Shown piece by piece: positions 34,610 through 46,816 of a stretch of DNA of 64,000 nucleotides (position 1 is the stretch's first letter; every line of letters begins with the position of its first letter). The translations under genes and the position numbers were made by a program. The notes under the pieces were generated by a model. The model saw only the letters and a list, made by a program, of their open reading frames with translations. It was not told where the DNA came from and did no database searches. Source of the DNA: Collybiopsis luxurians FD-317 M1 (lineage: Eukaryota > Basidiomycota > Agaricomycetes > Agaricales > Omphalotaceae); NCBI GenBank assembly GCA_000827265.1, contig KN834754.1, positions 1,341,154 through 1,405,153 on the forward strand, read 5' to 3'.

Positions 34610-37009
34610 ATGCCACCACCCGACCTTATCGTCCTCCCAGAGTCTCCCTTTACCCAGCTATTCGATACAAATCATGCTGCAACTTCCTTCGAACGAGCTC
34701 AAATCATTGGGCTCATCGAACGCCCCATGGCCAGGCTCAAAGAACTCAACAACGAAATCATGCGCATCAAAAAGGTCGCCGAGTTCCTCGTAGCAGAACG
34801 ATCCACCGTTCATCGCTACATCCGCTCACACCAAGCACTTCTCTCACCCATGCGTGGTCTCCCAGCAGAAATCCTATCCGAAATCTTCTTGCACTGTTTG
34901 CCACTCGACCGGAATCCTGTCCGCAGTATGCGCGAACCTCCGCTGCTGTTCACAAGGGTGTGCAGGAGATGGCGCGATGTGGCGCTGAACACTCCGAGGT
35001 TGTGGACACGTATTCACATTTTTATACCCCAGGTACATACTCTACCGAGAGCAGAGCAGAAGCGGATATTCGAGATGCGCGCGTTAGGTTGGGAGACGTG
35101 GTTGAAGCGATCCGGGGCTCTACCGGTATCTATATCGCTCCATGTCAACTGGGACGATAATCCTATGCCCGTTCTCATTTCAAATCCATCCGGTGGCGGC
35201 GGTGGCACTCTCGGCCTGGCAGGAGGTTTTGCGGCAGCTGATTTTACGCTTTTAGCTGATTTCGCGCAACTTTTGATGACTTTTTCTAGGAGATGGAGGA
35301 ACCTCACTTTACATATCCCGCTTGCGATATTGCAGCTATTGGCATATACATTGAGCGCGGATGATGTACCAGCACTAGAACAAATCAAGCTCAGCTATCG
35401 TCCGCCACTCGAAATCCTCAGTATTACACCTCTGCCTGAAGAAAGAAAATTCTCTCTCTCCCAACTCAGACTACTCGAAACACCCTCATTGAGGTCGTTG
35501 AGCCTCGTCTCCCATCTTGAGAGTCCCTACTCCATGCAGCTTCAGTGGAGCAACCTTACAGACCTCGACCTTCAATCTCAGTTCTTCCGAGGATCGATAA
35601 AGCTCACGGAATGTTTTGGGATCTTGGATAAGGCATGCAAACTCCAGCGGTGCGCAGTCACAGTCGGTCTTTCTTCCCCGCTCGAGTTCGTCCCTTCATC
35701 CTTGGACGCAAGCGGAGCACTCGTACTCCAACCTCCAGAGCCAAACGACCTCTCTCTCTCTCATCTCCTACTTGAACTATCCTTAGGCAAGACCATCCAT
35801 CTTCCCGATCTCCAGTCGTTGGATATCAACTTTATCCTAGTCTCTACCCATCCGCCACCGAACTTCCAACAACTCAACGCCCAAGCAATTTTGGTCCTTC
35901 CTGACCCACCTCTGCGTCTGAATGACATCAGTTATCTGTACGACCGCATCTTAGCGCCTCGTATACAGGCACTGAGATGCAAGATCGGTACGTTGTCATC
36001 GGTTTATGGAACCGCTTTGCCGAGCTCGATGAGGTTTGAGAGCGTGCCGTTTTTGAGATTTTTGGAGCGCTGTGCGGAGGCAGCGGGGACAAGGACAATC
36101 ACAACGGTTGGAGAAATGGAAATGGGAATGGAGACAGGGAGTGGTAGGTTGCGAACTTTGGAAAAGCTGGATATTAGTATGCCGCTTACTGATGAGGGAC
36201 TTATGGAGGCGTTGGAGATGACGCCGGAGTTGAAGAATCTGATTGTGAATGAGTGGCCTGTGAGGGCCGGCACACAGTTCAGGCGCTCTGAGGCAGCTGG
36301 AGGGGGAGGAGGAGGTGGATCTACGGTCGGGAATAACGGTGAGGCAGTAGTGGGAGGAGGTGGGCAGGGACTGGGAAGGATTTACGAGCCGACGACTGTT
36401 TCGGAAGGTTTGTTGGCTTCGCTGACGTGGGTGGGAGCAGGAGCGGGCGAATCGTCATTGTCAGGAAAAGAAGGAGGGGACGAGGCATCGAGACTGGGTT
36501 CCAACGTCAACGTCAGTCCCGATTCTGACTCTGTTCTTCTTCCGCTCTGCCCGAAGCTTGAACAAGTCAAGTTTTCAAATTGCACCACCAACAGCGGGGG
36601 CACTCATAACTGGAATCGCAGCGGCACCGCATTGGAAGCTGCTATTATTCGGTTTGCCGAGAGTCGGGCGCCGGTAAAGTCGTCTGCTTCGTCTTCGTCG
36701 TCGGCACCATCAGCGCCAGTTACTCGATTACAGTCCCTCCAAGTGGTCTTTAATCATGTTTCTGCGTATCCCGACTTTAACCTCGACCTTAATCAGACTC
36801 CCGGAACAGGCGGCAATGGCGATTCTGCTTCGACTGATGCCGATCCTCGTTCTGATCCTGCGGATCCTTCTCTTTTAGACTACGCTACCTTCAAGAAACG
36901 TTTCTCGGCGTTGATACATGATAGAGGGGTGAAGACCAATTGGGTGTATCCCGGGAAGAAGAAGTTGAATGATTCGCCGTGGGGTGGGTTGCCGCAAGGA
37001 GGTGGATAG
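34610..37009 (+). CDS. F-box protein with leucine-rich repeats, single exon
   Basis: 799 residues without an intron. A short helical region (ARLKELNNEIMRIKKVAEFL, residues about 41-60) precedes the F-box (SPMRGLPAEILSEIFLHCLP, about 80-130, then FTRVCRRWRDVALNTPRLW). This is the standard layout of agaric F-box proteins, which hold substrates for SCF ubiquitin ligases through Skp1. Degenerate leucine-rich repeats follow. The last third is Gly- and Ser-rich and low in complexity, with a Gly run near residue 565. Agaric genomes have many such genes, often fast-evolving. The start is the first ATG of the open frame. Confidence 0.85.
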   Translation: MPPPDLIVLPESPFTQLFDTNHAATSFERAQIIGLIERPMARLKELNNEIMRIKKVAEFLVAERSTVHRYIRSHQALLSPMRGLPAEILSEIFLHCLPLDRNPVRSMREPPLLFTRVCRRWRDVALNTPRLWTRIHIFIPQVHTLPRAEQKRIFEMRALGWETWLKRSGALPVSISLHVNWDDNPMPVLISNPSGGGGGTLGLAGGFAAADFTLLADFAQLLMTFSRRWRNLTLHIPLAILQLLAYTLSADDVPALEQIKLSYRPPLEILSITPLPEERKFSLSQLRLLETPSLRSLSLVSHLESPYSMQLQWSNLTDLDLQSQFFRGSIKLTECFGILDKACKLQRCAVTVGLSSPLEFVPSSLDASGALVLQPPEPNDLSLSHLLLELSLGKTIHLPDLQSLDINFILVSTHPPPNFQQLNAQAILVLPDPPLRLNDISYLYDRILAPRIQALRCKIGTLSSVYGTALPSSMRFESVPFLRFLERCAEAAGTRTITTVGEMEMGMETGSGRLRTLEKLDISMPLTDEGLMEALEMTPELKNLIVNEWPVRAGTQFRRSEAAGGGGGGGSTVGNNGEAVVGGGGQGLGRIYEPTTVSEGLLASLTWVGAGAGESSLSGKEGGDEASRLGSNVNVSPDSDSVLLPLCPKLEQVKFSNCTTNSGGTHNWNRSGTALEAAIIRFAESRAPVKSSASSSSSAPSAPVTRLQSLQVVFNHVSAYPDFNLDLNQTPGTGGNGDSASTDADPRSDPADPSLLDYATFKKRFSALIHDRGVKTNWVYPGKKKLNDSPWGGLPQGGG

Positions 37010-37586
37010 GTACAGGTACTGAGGGAAGGTCAATTATACATGTATAGTTTTTGAGTTCATGTCATCCTCTTGGCTTGCAGTTTTTGTATCGATTATCACT
37101 ACGGTTTTGTATATTCTTGGAATCAATTGTATTGGACATTATCTAAACTTGGGTACTGAATTCTTCTGCGGTGGGAAAATTGGACGGACGGACGCCAGGC
37201 GATTCGGATGTACTAGTACGTACAGTACATCCTCTCTCCCACCACCCTCCCATCGTCGGTGTCCGGAGGTCTCCTCATTGCCTGTTCTCTCCTATCCTAG
37301 TACATTCTACATGTTAAATTCGGCCGTGGAGGATGTACAAGCCCCTGCTTCATGATTTGGTATGACGATGTACCGACTCATATCACGACACCCAGGTCTT
37401 CCTATTTCGAGCAATAGAGGTCGCATGCCAGGAACTTCTTTTTTTAATTCGTAGCGGCGGCGGCAGCTATAAATATAAAAATGGCTCAAAGCAGGTGGCC
37501 ATTCGAGGGAAGCTTTTTTGACTGCCTGCCCTCCACACTCCATCCACTGCGCCTCAGTAATCCAGCTTTCCTCCTTTGAGCTTAAA
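37010..37586. other. Intergenic
   Basis: A 577 bp stretch between the F-box gene and the next plus-strand gene. No feature recognised. Confidence 0.5.
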
Positions 37587-38531
37587 ATGCCACTATTGTT
37601 ACCTCGAGAATCAGATGCCGACTCTATCACTGCTCCAACGCTGATTACATCCTTTACGAGTCCCACGCCTCCGAGTTTCACACTCCCAACACCGAGTCCA
37701 TCGTCATCATCGTCGGCTTCATCTTCATCAACAGACAGCGCTAGCGAAAATCTAGATAGCACATCCCAATCGTTCACCAAAGTCAGTATCACTACCTTCC
37801 CATCGCTGCGTTATGTACAATCGGTTTTTGATTGATGCGTAAAAAAAACAAATCCGATTGAAACTTTGCACAGAACGTGTTGCAATGGCTTATTGTGGGT
37901 CTGGCAATTTTGGTGTTGGCTTCTGTTATACGTGGTCGGTGAGTTCTTCCTCGATATTAACCCCTTCACGCACTCACTCACTCACTCGTACTCGTATAGA
38001 CTTAACACTCTCAGACGGAACGGATTACCATTAACATCGTTCTTTTCAATCCACAACCCGGATCGCGACAGGAGAAGAAGAGTCGGCAGCTCATATCCAC
38101 GAAGAAATGTTGTTTCAAGATACGGAAACAGACCATTTACATCCACGTACAGCAGCTCCCTAACACCTTACGACCTCGCAAACGTCCCGCTTGCATATAA
38201 CCCCTTTGCTTCCGCCATGTATTACGACCCCACCCATTCGCCGAGCCGCAGCCATAATTCAAATCACAATAACACGCATACGCGGACGACGACGCGTGCA
38301 GCGGACATTGGTCAAGGTGGGAGACGGCAAGGTGGAGGTCCGAGCGATTACGATGGGGAGGTAGGAGATAAGGATGAGCTTCCGGCGTACGATAAGTATG
38401 GCGGACCTCCTGGGTATATTGACTCTTTGCACTTGCCTGTGCTGCACTCTGCGAGTCAGAGTTCGCAAGAGCGGGAACAGGAACGGGATAGGGAGCCTGC
38501 CCCGGGGTATAGTCCAGAAGAAAGGCACTAG
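37587..38531 (+). CDS. Single-pass membrane protein with Ser/Thr-rich outer part and proline-rich tail
   Basis: Exons: 37587-37781, 37874-37938, 38000-38531; 263 residues. There is no cleavable signal. About 65 Ser/Thr/Pro-rich residues come first, then one hydrophobic segment coded mainly by the short middle exon (WLIVGLAILVLASVIRG, about 70-86), then a basic patch (RDRRRRVGSSYPRR) and a polar tail. The tail has ELPAYDKYGGPPGY, a pattern with PxY-like sites that often recruit Nedd4-type ubiquitin ligases. The likely topology is type III with the basic tail in the cytosol. I do not recognise the family; membrane proteins of this form are common in agarics. The exon joins keep the frame on both sides. 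Confidence 0.7.
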
Positions 38532-38920
38532 AAGAGGGGATGATACTACATACATTTCGTCTCTCCTCCTTTTGTTCTCTTAGTGCGTACTGTCAGTGTA
38601 ATGCTTTAATCTCTGCGATTTGATACGATTGAGATGACCAAAAAACAGTTCAAACACATGCGCAGCAGATACTGGCCAAGGTGAAAAACAAGAATGAACT
38701 TTCGGCGTATGTCAACTAAGGCAGTTCTCCTGACTCTGCTTGGGCTATATTCCGCAGGTCAGCAGGAGCGGGAATATGCGTAGTGATATTACAGACTGGC
38801 ATAGACAAGATGCATGATACTTCTCATCGTCCCCCTATATTGCTTTCAGGCGTGGATATGAATGAGGTTCACACAGGAAGAATGATTTCAACACTATATA
38901 TAAAATTATACGAGATATGG
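38532..38920. other. Intergenic
   Basis: A 389 bp stretch between the membrane protein and the F-box pseudogene. Nothing recognised. Confidence 0.5.
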
Positions 38921-40314
38921 TCAATACGGGTAACAGCCATCAATACGAAACCCCTGAGCTCTATAAGCGCCAATACGCTGAACGAAATTTTCGCCAAAAT
39001 TCTCTTTCGCAAAGCGGATCGTATAGTTATGCCGAATGTGAATATGTCCCAATCTAGCGATGGGTTTTAAGACGGGTCCAAGCTTCCACCGAAACTCGAT
39101 CAAGTCAGGCAAGCTTCTCATCTGAACATTGTTCCTCTGGTCGTACAAGGATAATTCGAGATATGTCAATTCCGGCAAAAGGGTGGGACTCCCTCCCTGT
39201 ACCGGAGTGCCTTCGATAAAATTCCAATATCAGGGTGTCGCGTGCTGAAGCTTAAGGAAGTCACGTTAGTGAACCGTGCCAGCCTGAGGGAAATCGAGGG
39301 ACTAAGGTCACCGTGAGGTTTGAATGCGACCTCACGGAGACCAAGTCGGCGTATTGGAGAATTTGAATGATTTTGGAAATCAACTAAGAAGTGGTTTGAA
39401 GTATATGGACGAACTGCGGTATTCGAGGTGAATACTTCGAGAGAAGGAGCTCTTAAACCTAGGAACAAGACCCCCACATATGATGCTCGTGGGTAACGAT
39501 CACCGGGTAGAAGAAACACATTTAGTGTTCGAAGAGAAGGAAGCGTTATATCCTTGGGAGTGTGCCGGCTATCTATTTCCAACCCTGTTGAGCAAGAGTG
39601 CACTCAACGAAGCCGGGAAAGCCGGATAGCATGTCCTGCAATGCCACTTCTGCCACCGGATCCATATCTCTCGGGTAGAAAAAAATCAAAGTTTGGAGCT
39701 GTTTTAACGGTGGGAAAACAAACAGGCGGTAGAGTCCTCATCAACAAAATAATTCGAGTGTTTTAACTTGGTCAACGCCGGTAATGTGAGGGATTATCGA
39801 TACGTTTATAAGATCCTCTAGGTTGAGTTCCAAATGCTCGATTGAGTTGACGTTGGGTAAAATATTACGGAGGAAAGCGAATACGGGACAACAGCTTGCG
39901 AGAGTCAATGTCAAAAATTTTGCTCGGGAGACAAAAGGCACAAAGATTTGGAGGTTGTTATGCAAGCCATTCGGATCCTGGGGCAGGGAAGCATCGCGGC
40001 TGTCGACATCTGCTTTATACATAATCTTGAGGTTCAGCGGTAATTTACCACTATGCTGTAACCATTCCTCTATGAGGCGATTACGATTACCATTATGAAC
40101 AGATAAATTGAGTTTTGTCCATAATTTTAGAGTGTCAAGAGCGACGCGTCTCCACCGCAGACAGACGTGAAGGAGGCAGAGTGGAGTATATCTAAACCTC
40201 CGCCCTGAGTCATCCTCGTGGTCCAAAGCGACAAATTGGTGGAAAATTTCGGAGAGCATCTCTGGCGGCAGGCGGCAGATACTAAGATAGGAGCCAAAAT
40301 TTGGGCCCAACCAT
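38921..40314 (-). pseudogene. F-box/LRR pseudogene 1
   Basis: The reading starts near 40310 with an F-box (ICRLPPEMLSEIF, LLHVCLRWRRVALDTLKLW) and follows the paralogue at 41073-42285. A TGA-TGA pair at about 39742-39747 interrupts the frame (ending TLELFC) exactly where the paralogue has sense codons; the spacing on both sides is the same, so this is not an intron. The frame continues (FPPLKQLQTLIFFYPRDMDP, ALQDMLSGFP), shifts near 39585 (before EIDSRHTPKDITLPSLRTL) and shifts again near 39180 (before LLPELTYLELSLYDQ). The last part runs to TGA 38921. Three independent lesions make a dead gene likely. The start region also lacks a good ATG in frame. Confidence 0.82.
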
Positions 40315-41072
40315 CTGTGATTCGGCCGGGTTCATGATGTGTCCCGCTCTAAGTTAAGAAATTGATTCAAAAGTTGGTTGAATAGGCAAAAACCTTCCGT
40401 AGCTTCAGTCAAGCACTGAAGCAGTAGTATTTCCAGCAATCTTCTCCCTAGAGACCCTGACACAGGAGCAGATATGCCACGTGACCTCATAGATCATTCC
40501 GCAAAAGACCAATTCCGCAAATCCCGAGGACCCCCTAGCGTGAGAATTTTGAGCCTTCAGTAAATCGTTGCTCTTACCCCAAGCTCTAACTTGATCCACC
40601 TAAATTTTAGCCAGAATACCTTATGTTGACTGTAACTAGAGTCTATGTTAAAAATTTTTCAAAATGTTTGACAGGAACTGAGAAACGACAGACCATGGCC
40701 AATGAGCCGTCTCAAGCACGTGTAAAGCCACGTTTTGTCTGATTCTCAATTGCGAATCCGCTACAGAGTTTACAAAAAAATTGAGCCGATATTTCGATTG
40801 CATTCCACCAAAAATGAAGGTGTCTACTAATTACTCTAAGGAAAATTCCTACTTTTGAGCTCAGTATTGATATTTTCAACGAAGCGCTCAAGCGGCGGTC
40901 CGGGAGGGGGTTGATATCCGGGATTTTTCCCTTGCTAAGCGCTAAGCCACAGTCGAGCGCCAATTGATGAATAGTGATGAACAGATATACGAATGGTTGG
41001 AACTTGTAACTACTTATGTCAGTGCTGGTAACAGGTGCAGTTGATCCTCTTCAACCTCGTACCCAAGCGCAT
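40315..41072. other. Intergenic between the two damaged F-box genes
   Basis: A 758 bp stretch with no supported gene or repeat. Confidence 0.5.
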
Positions 41073-42285
41073 CTAACAAAATAGCAACATCAAGCTTGCA
41101 CCCAGATCCCGATGTAGCTCAAGGATGTCATACTTGCGAATGGTGACAAAATCACAGAAGGCGTGAAGTGTGGATACGAGATACCGTGGAGGTTGAGCCG
41201 ATGAATCGGAGGGTTTGAACGGCGTTGGAATAACACGAAAGAGATGATTGCAGCTGTTGGGAGATTTCGTCGCCGAGTTTCGATACGCAATGTATATACT
41301 ACCTGGAGAGAAGGGGGCCGGAGCTATCAAACTGAGAGAACACGAGGCCAGCATACCTGCCGGTAGGGAGCCATCGTGGGCAAAGTGAACTTCCAGAGTC
41401 TGAAGAGAAGGAAGGGTTATATATTTGATTGTGAGGTTATTCATGTCCACTGGCACTGCGGGAGGACATCTAAGTTTGTACTCGATGAGGTTAGGAAATT
41501 TGGATAACATGTCCTGCAATGCCTCCTCATCTACCAGGGCATCTGCATTGTTTTCGAGCGAAAATGATTGAAGCTGTTTCGACAACGGGAAGGCGAGCCA
41601 GCTGGGGAGGTATCTTGAATCAAAGATAAGCGTCAAATTTTTCAAGTTGGCTGATGCCAAAAATATGAAGGGCTCACTAGGGATTGGATATTCAAAAGGT
41701 TCTCCCACTTCCAGCTCAAGTTTCAAACTCTCGAGGGTTCTGAGGTTGGTAGCAATATGATGCAGGAAAGCAAAGATGGTGCTGGAGCATACTAGATGTA
41801 TTGTCAAGCATTTTGCTCGAGGCAAGAAGGGCAAGAGGATATAGAGATCTGGGGGCAAATCAGTAAATGGATCATACGGTGCCCAAAATTCGCCCATCCC
41901 ACAATATACGATTTCGAGATTCAGTGGCAACGCGCCAGTGCGCAGTAACCATTCTTCTATAAGGGGAGAATAATCCGTCATCTTGAGCTTTGAAGGCATA
42001 TACTGAGATCCGTCTATAGATTTGGAACGTCAAAACGACGCGCCTCCAAAGCTGACAGACGTGAGCGAGGCATAGTCGAGATTTGAGAGCATCTTCCAAA
42101 GCGGTGTACTGGAGAAAAATCTCCGAAAGCATCTCTGGGGGTAACCAACAAATACCGAGTGTTAAATTTATGTCAGATGGCGCAGAATTTAAATGACTAT
42201 TGTCCTCAATGTGCGACTCGACCATCTGCAACCTGCAGAGCCACCGTTGAGCTACCGTTGAAATTAGGCGCGGAATAAGCGCCAT
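41073..42285 (-). pseudogene. F-box/LRR gene 2 with a frameshift
   Basis: The 5' part from ATG 42285 holds the F-box (ICWLPPEMLSEIFLQYTALED, LAHVCQLWRRVVL). The 3' part from about 41999 (SPLIEEWLLRTGALPLNLEI to MLLFC) is a 300-codon continuation in another frame. Only about 26 nt between a GT and an AG lie near the join, too short for an intron, so a one-base shift around 42000-42030 is the simplest reading. The rest of the 3' part is intact, so it may be recently damaged, or the base may be an assembly error. It is the closest paralogue of the pseudogene to its left, sharing LPSLQTLEV/LPSLRTLNV and ALQDMLS. Confidence 0.65.
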
Positions 42286-43664
42286 TCTCACTCTACTTCT
42301 AGCTCTCAGCAATGAAAATGCAGAAAAGAAACTTGCGTTCTACTAGCCCGACCAATGAGCACAGATCAGGGAAGCAATATCTCGTGGAGCTCATGAATCA
42401 GAGAATGAGCTTCAGGATGAATATTGCCCTCGCCGTCATTTTGTCAAACAGGCCGCACCTTGTCCTTTGCTCATACCACTTATAAGACTCGTTGGGTGTT
42501 GCATACATTCACGCTCTCGTCATGATTACGGCTGCTCAATTATCTTCATTATTTTTAATCGTACGATGGTTACGGTAGGACCGGGTGCTTGCTTAAATAA
42601 CGTTTCTGCTCCCCGTCATCTCGCGCCTTTCTAGCTACCCCGGAACGGTTTAGCTGATAGCTGTTGCTCCATTTCTTATCTGACCTTTCCTCGTCTCTGA
42701 ACTAAGCGGCGATATTTTCAAAAGAGGATGTACAGTCTTGATTTGGCATTTTCCTGGATCCTGCTGTCTAACACAGCACATCTCCGAGACGCACAAGACG
42801 GTCCATCGCGACCCTGCGTTTCTATCTGGGGACCGGCCATGTAAAACAAACTTCCTTCATAGCAATCGCGCTCCGCCTTTCATTCTCAATCTGGTGGTTC
42901 ACATAGGTTTTCCGGGAACCTTTCAATTTACTGACATACCATGTATGTCGTTTTATATCCAGTATATGAACCAGTTGCGACGATCACAACGGTGCATATT
43001 TATCTGATTCAGGATTTGTAGGAATCTTCAAAGATTGTGGCAGCAATTGACTACAGACGCCGTTCCAACTTAAATTACAAAACAAAGTCCATATACAAGG
43101 CGGTGGAATTTTACGGGAATATTCTCTCCGCTTACGGCACCCGTCTGAAATCGTAATCCTCACTGCGAATTTATTCTTTTCGTGCCAACACAATAAGTAC
43201 GAGTCTTTCTTGAGCTCGCTATGTACACGGTGTCAATTTGACAACCTCTCTTGTAGTGCGCTATATGATCTCTTCAGTGTCGTGATCACACGACATATGC
43301 CAGTGTGCCCTGTGCGCTTCCGGGCTTTTCCCAAGTGTGGTTCCATGTCAGTACCATGTTCTACACCAATGTCACTACTGTCCAGATTGCTCGTGGCTAC
43401 TAACTGGTCGTTTATATCTACGCAGCACGTTCTCTGAATGCCATTGGACAGAAGTCTTTGCTTACCAAGTTATTTTCTGATTAGGGACCATTTGGTGTAT
43501 CCGGCGGCATCTTCGCGAACTCGAATTCATGTATATGTCATTTTATTCCATTGAATAAGATTTTCCAGCGATTTTTGGTGACGTTCCGGCAGGCTTTTCA
43601 GACACTAGCACAAATTCACTGTACATTTACCTCATTCCTCCTTTCCTTTTCCTCTTCATGAACC
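42286..43664. other. Intergenic, about 1.4 kb
   Basis: Short open frames at 42738-43007 and 43210-43437 (+) and 42984-43193 (-) do not overlap in any exon-like order and show no domain. I see no gene, RNA gene or repeat here. Confidence 0.45.
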
Positions 43665-45229
43665 ATGTCGGAATCCCCAGGGTAGGTATCGTCCAGCTCA
43701 CGCTCTTTCAAGTATATCCCTCTAAATGACGACCCAGTTACGTCCTCGGTGGTTCATGGGTGAACTTTCTCTTGTATGGAACGGAAGTAACACTCGCTGG
43801 TCTCTATTTCCTTCGCTCAAAACCCAATCTTTTCTTTCGGTGGAGCTTGGTGGCCGCCTTGGTCTTCGATTCACTCTGCACATCATTCATTTGCTATAAT
43901 GTGTACTCTGTATGTCTTTTCCACTTAAAGATCTGGGTTCAAAAAGCTCATTATCTGGATCAGTATGTCGCTGATCCAAAACGCAAGCTATATTCCGTTT
44001 CTACTTGAATGTGTCAACACTGACTAGTACTGACTATCTGCTTCCTCATTACAGTTTTCGCAGTGACTGAGCAGCCGTGGACACTCCCAGCTATCATACT
44101 CTGCACTTACCATGCTGCAATGGTCGAGCAGGTCTTCTTCACCCGCAGGTATTGGCAATTGTAAGTATGGTATCCTCTGCTTCAAACCCTCCTTACCGGC
44201 TTTTTCTAGAACGCACAACGTAGTAGTCACGTCGGTAATATGTATCATCTTAGGTGCACATGTGGGTAAAATTATGCCCTTTCGTCCGAAGAAAGGTTTG
44301 CAGACTGTGGTTTTAGGCGGTGTCTACTTGGGTACTCAGTATCGACCTAATGGTAGACCCTGCGCAAAAGAACCTGAATTTTGGAATTCATTCTACGATG
44401 TACGCTCCCAGCCTTGTCTTGCTACTTACGCTTTTTGACGTAGCACATTCAAAGTGTCGCCGCGACGTTATGTGCAGTAACTGACTTTTGCATTGCTGCG
44501 GCAATGTTTCACGCCACGCGTTCTATCAGGACAACGTATGTCACAACCCAAAGGTATTTCTGTCGGTTATTTTTATCCCGGGTACTCTACTTGATTTGGC
44601 TAGCTTGCTACATCGTATAACAGTGCACTCCGTCGCATGTGGGGTTACCACCTCAGTTTTAACAATAGTAATGCTCTGCATGCTTGTTACATCCAACTTT
44701 AATCGTGAGTCGACTTGTCGTATGGCTTAGAGGGATGTTTGAAACTTTTTCTTAGCCTTCGTTTTGATATTCGACTTTTTGGGGAGGGTCTATACATTGA
44801 CAATCCTCGTCAACCTCTTTATCTTGAGGAAACCTGTTGTCAGAGTTACAGAGCCTAGCGATGATACGAGTGCCGATATCTCCAGGCGACATTCTATAGC
44901 CTTTCGGTCGATGAGTATGTCAAGTTTCTGTTTAGAGCCCCTCTGTTTCGACCATAACACCCTTCTATTAGATATACCGCACTCGTTCACCGTCCCTATG
45001 GAGCTGTCTACGTCCCATCAATTAGCTTCTGCCCAAGAGGTGACTTGTTTATTTCTTTTGCAAATTCCTTTCTATCCTCATTCTTTTTACATAGTCGCAG
45101 GGGTCAACAGGAAAACAATTCGGACTGGATACGGAATTTTCCGGTTCATCTCAAAAGATGTCTTCAAATACAACGTCTGCTACGAATGCGGACGTTTTCC
45201 CTAGAGGACTCCGCCGTCTTTCTACATAG
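43665..45229 (+). CDS. Seven-helix membrane protein, DUF6534-like
   Basis: Exons I support: 43665-43681, 43738-43909, 44055-44160, 44210-44265, 44317-44399, 44444-44535, 44604-44704, 44756-45039, 45101-45229. Hydrophobic helices are visible in each (WVNFLLYGTEVTLAGLYF, LVAALVFDSLCTSFICYNVY, LPAIILCTYHAAMVEQVFF, VVVTSVICIILGAHV, CAVTDFCIAAAMFH, TSVLTIVMLCMLVTS, FVLIFDFLGRVYTLTILVNL). The order and the closing GRVYTLTILVNLF helix fit the large agaric family of receptor-like membrane proteins with a C-terminal DUF6534. The tail is polar. The join between 43909 and 44055 does not keep frame, so one small exon inside 43910-44054 is missing from my model, or the gene is damaged there. Ligand and function are unknown. 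Confidence 0.72.
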
Positions 45230-46097
45230 TCAGAAGTTTAGGTATTAATGATGAGAATCCATTGAACACGTGTGATTTCCGCTTGCTTGGAGGTTCCTCT
45301 TCGTGAAGCTGGGATGGAGTTTCGTTGGTCGATGGCGAGGAGAAATAAAGTGAGCCAGAACTGACAAATGGGAAGATGGCTGGAGGGGAGAACAAGCAAA
45401 TAGAGGTCCGCCGGTTCAATGAGATGGTCTTGTACGTAGTGAGAATTCAGTGATGCGCACCAGACAGCGGACAGTATGTTTATCCTTAGGGTAGGTCGCG
45501 ACGCAAAATGGCCTTGCTTCTTCAAGCTATCGTATTAAATGGAATTATAAATCATTGAGTCCCATGTGCATTTAATGAATTTGGGCCCGCGAACAAGTCA
45601 CTCCGCGATCTGGCATGTATGCCATGAATTTTTCGATGAAAATTCACCAGATCAGCACATATAAGTACCAGGCCAAAACTGTCTCAAAAGAACGCCTTCC
45701 GAGAGAACGTATCAAGTTTACTGACTAGCCGCAATTAGCACATATTGTAGGGCCACGCAATCAAAACACAGGCGCGGTTGAAGACGCGGAGAGAGGGAAC
45801 ATGTGGAAGATCCAACAGGAAAAGCAAATAGGCGCCTAGGTGACCAAGACGGTACATCATGTGAACAAGTGATCGTTGAGTTGTTTAATTCGTATATCCA
45901 GTGAACATGCTACTAAATATCATATTCTGATAGCCCGAACCACTACAGGAGAAAGATCGGCACTATAAGACATGTCTATGGGAGTTTAGCAGCAGGTGCC
46001 TCTATTAAACGACTGACACAAGAAGAACGGGGGAATCTAGTAGATGAAGTGAGTAAAAAGCCAGAACCGGAAAGAGGCGCAGGCTTACAAAAACTCT
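45230..46097. other. Intergenic
   Basis: An 868 bp stretch between two 3' ends. Two overlapping minus-strand open frames near 45222-45525 look like shadows. Nothing else recognised. Confidence 0.5.
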
Positions 46098-46816
46098 TTA
46101 GTAAAGAGTCTTGAAGCAGTAGAAAGTGCTTTGGAGGCTAAGGATGCTGATGACCTCAATGATAACACCACCGACAAGGGCAAGCAGAGCAACCAACAAG
46201 CCATCGACGAGGGCCAAGATGGCGAAAAGCAGCTTAGCAACAACCTGCAGAAGGGCCACGAGGAGACCGTAAACGACTTGCTTTTCGACAACAGAGACCA
46301 ATTTCAAGACAACGTAAATAGCGCCGAAGATCAACTAGAACCAGTCATTAAGTTGTCGTACAGTGAAGAAGAGGGAATTATACATACTTCCAAGAGGCCG
46401 CAAACAAGTCCAGCGACATCAGAGACAGTCAAGAGCACGCCATCGACAGTGGTCAGGACAATTTCCAAGGCGAGGCCGACGAGACCTGCCACGTCCTCGA
46501 TAGCTACTTCGAGGACTTCGGTGATGTCGTGAAGGACGGGGCCCAGAACAGCAGCAGTGCAGTTGTCAGAGTTGACATAGGCTGGGAGGATAAAGAGAAT
46601 ATTAGTCGTCACGGATGATAACAGATAAAAGAACTACTGACTGAGCTTCTGAATGTGAGGAGCGAGGGCGGTCGTAGTGTGAGTAATGACACTTTGGATG
46701 TCCTGGCAGCCACAGCCACGAGCCTCGAGAGCGTTGGTGGCGGGGGAGAGAGGAGCCGCGAAAGAGAAAGCGGCGGAGGCAATAGTAGCGAGGATGGAGA
46801 TAGCAGCGAAACGCAT
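46098..46816 (-). CDS. Small secreted hydrophobic protein, paralogue 1
   Basis: Exons: 46098-46334, 46388-46581, 46642-46816; 201 residues. Signal peptide MRFAAISILATIASAAFS, short propeptide ending NALEAR, then GCGCQDIQSVI and a DNCTA segment with an N-glycosylation site. The rest is a chain of amphipathic to hydrophobic helices rich in Val, Leu and Ala (DVAGLVGLALEIVLTTVDG, VVYGLLVALLQVVAKLLFAI). Few cysteines, so not a hydrophobin. Both introns lie at the same codon and phase as in the paralogue at 55254, and exon 2 is 194 nt in both. Function unknown; strong hydrophobicity with secretion suggests a wall or surface protein. Confidence 0.8.

Noticed and set aside
34593..34793. Alternative plus frame overlapping the F-box start
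   Set aside because: The 799-codon frame carries the F-box; the short one is a shadow.
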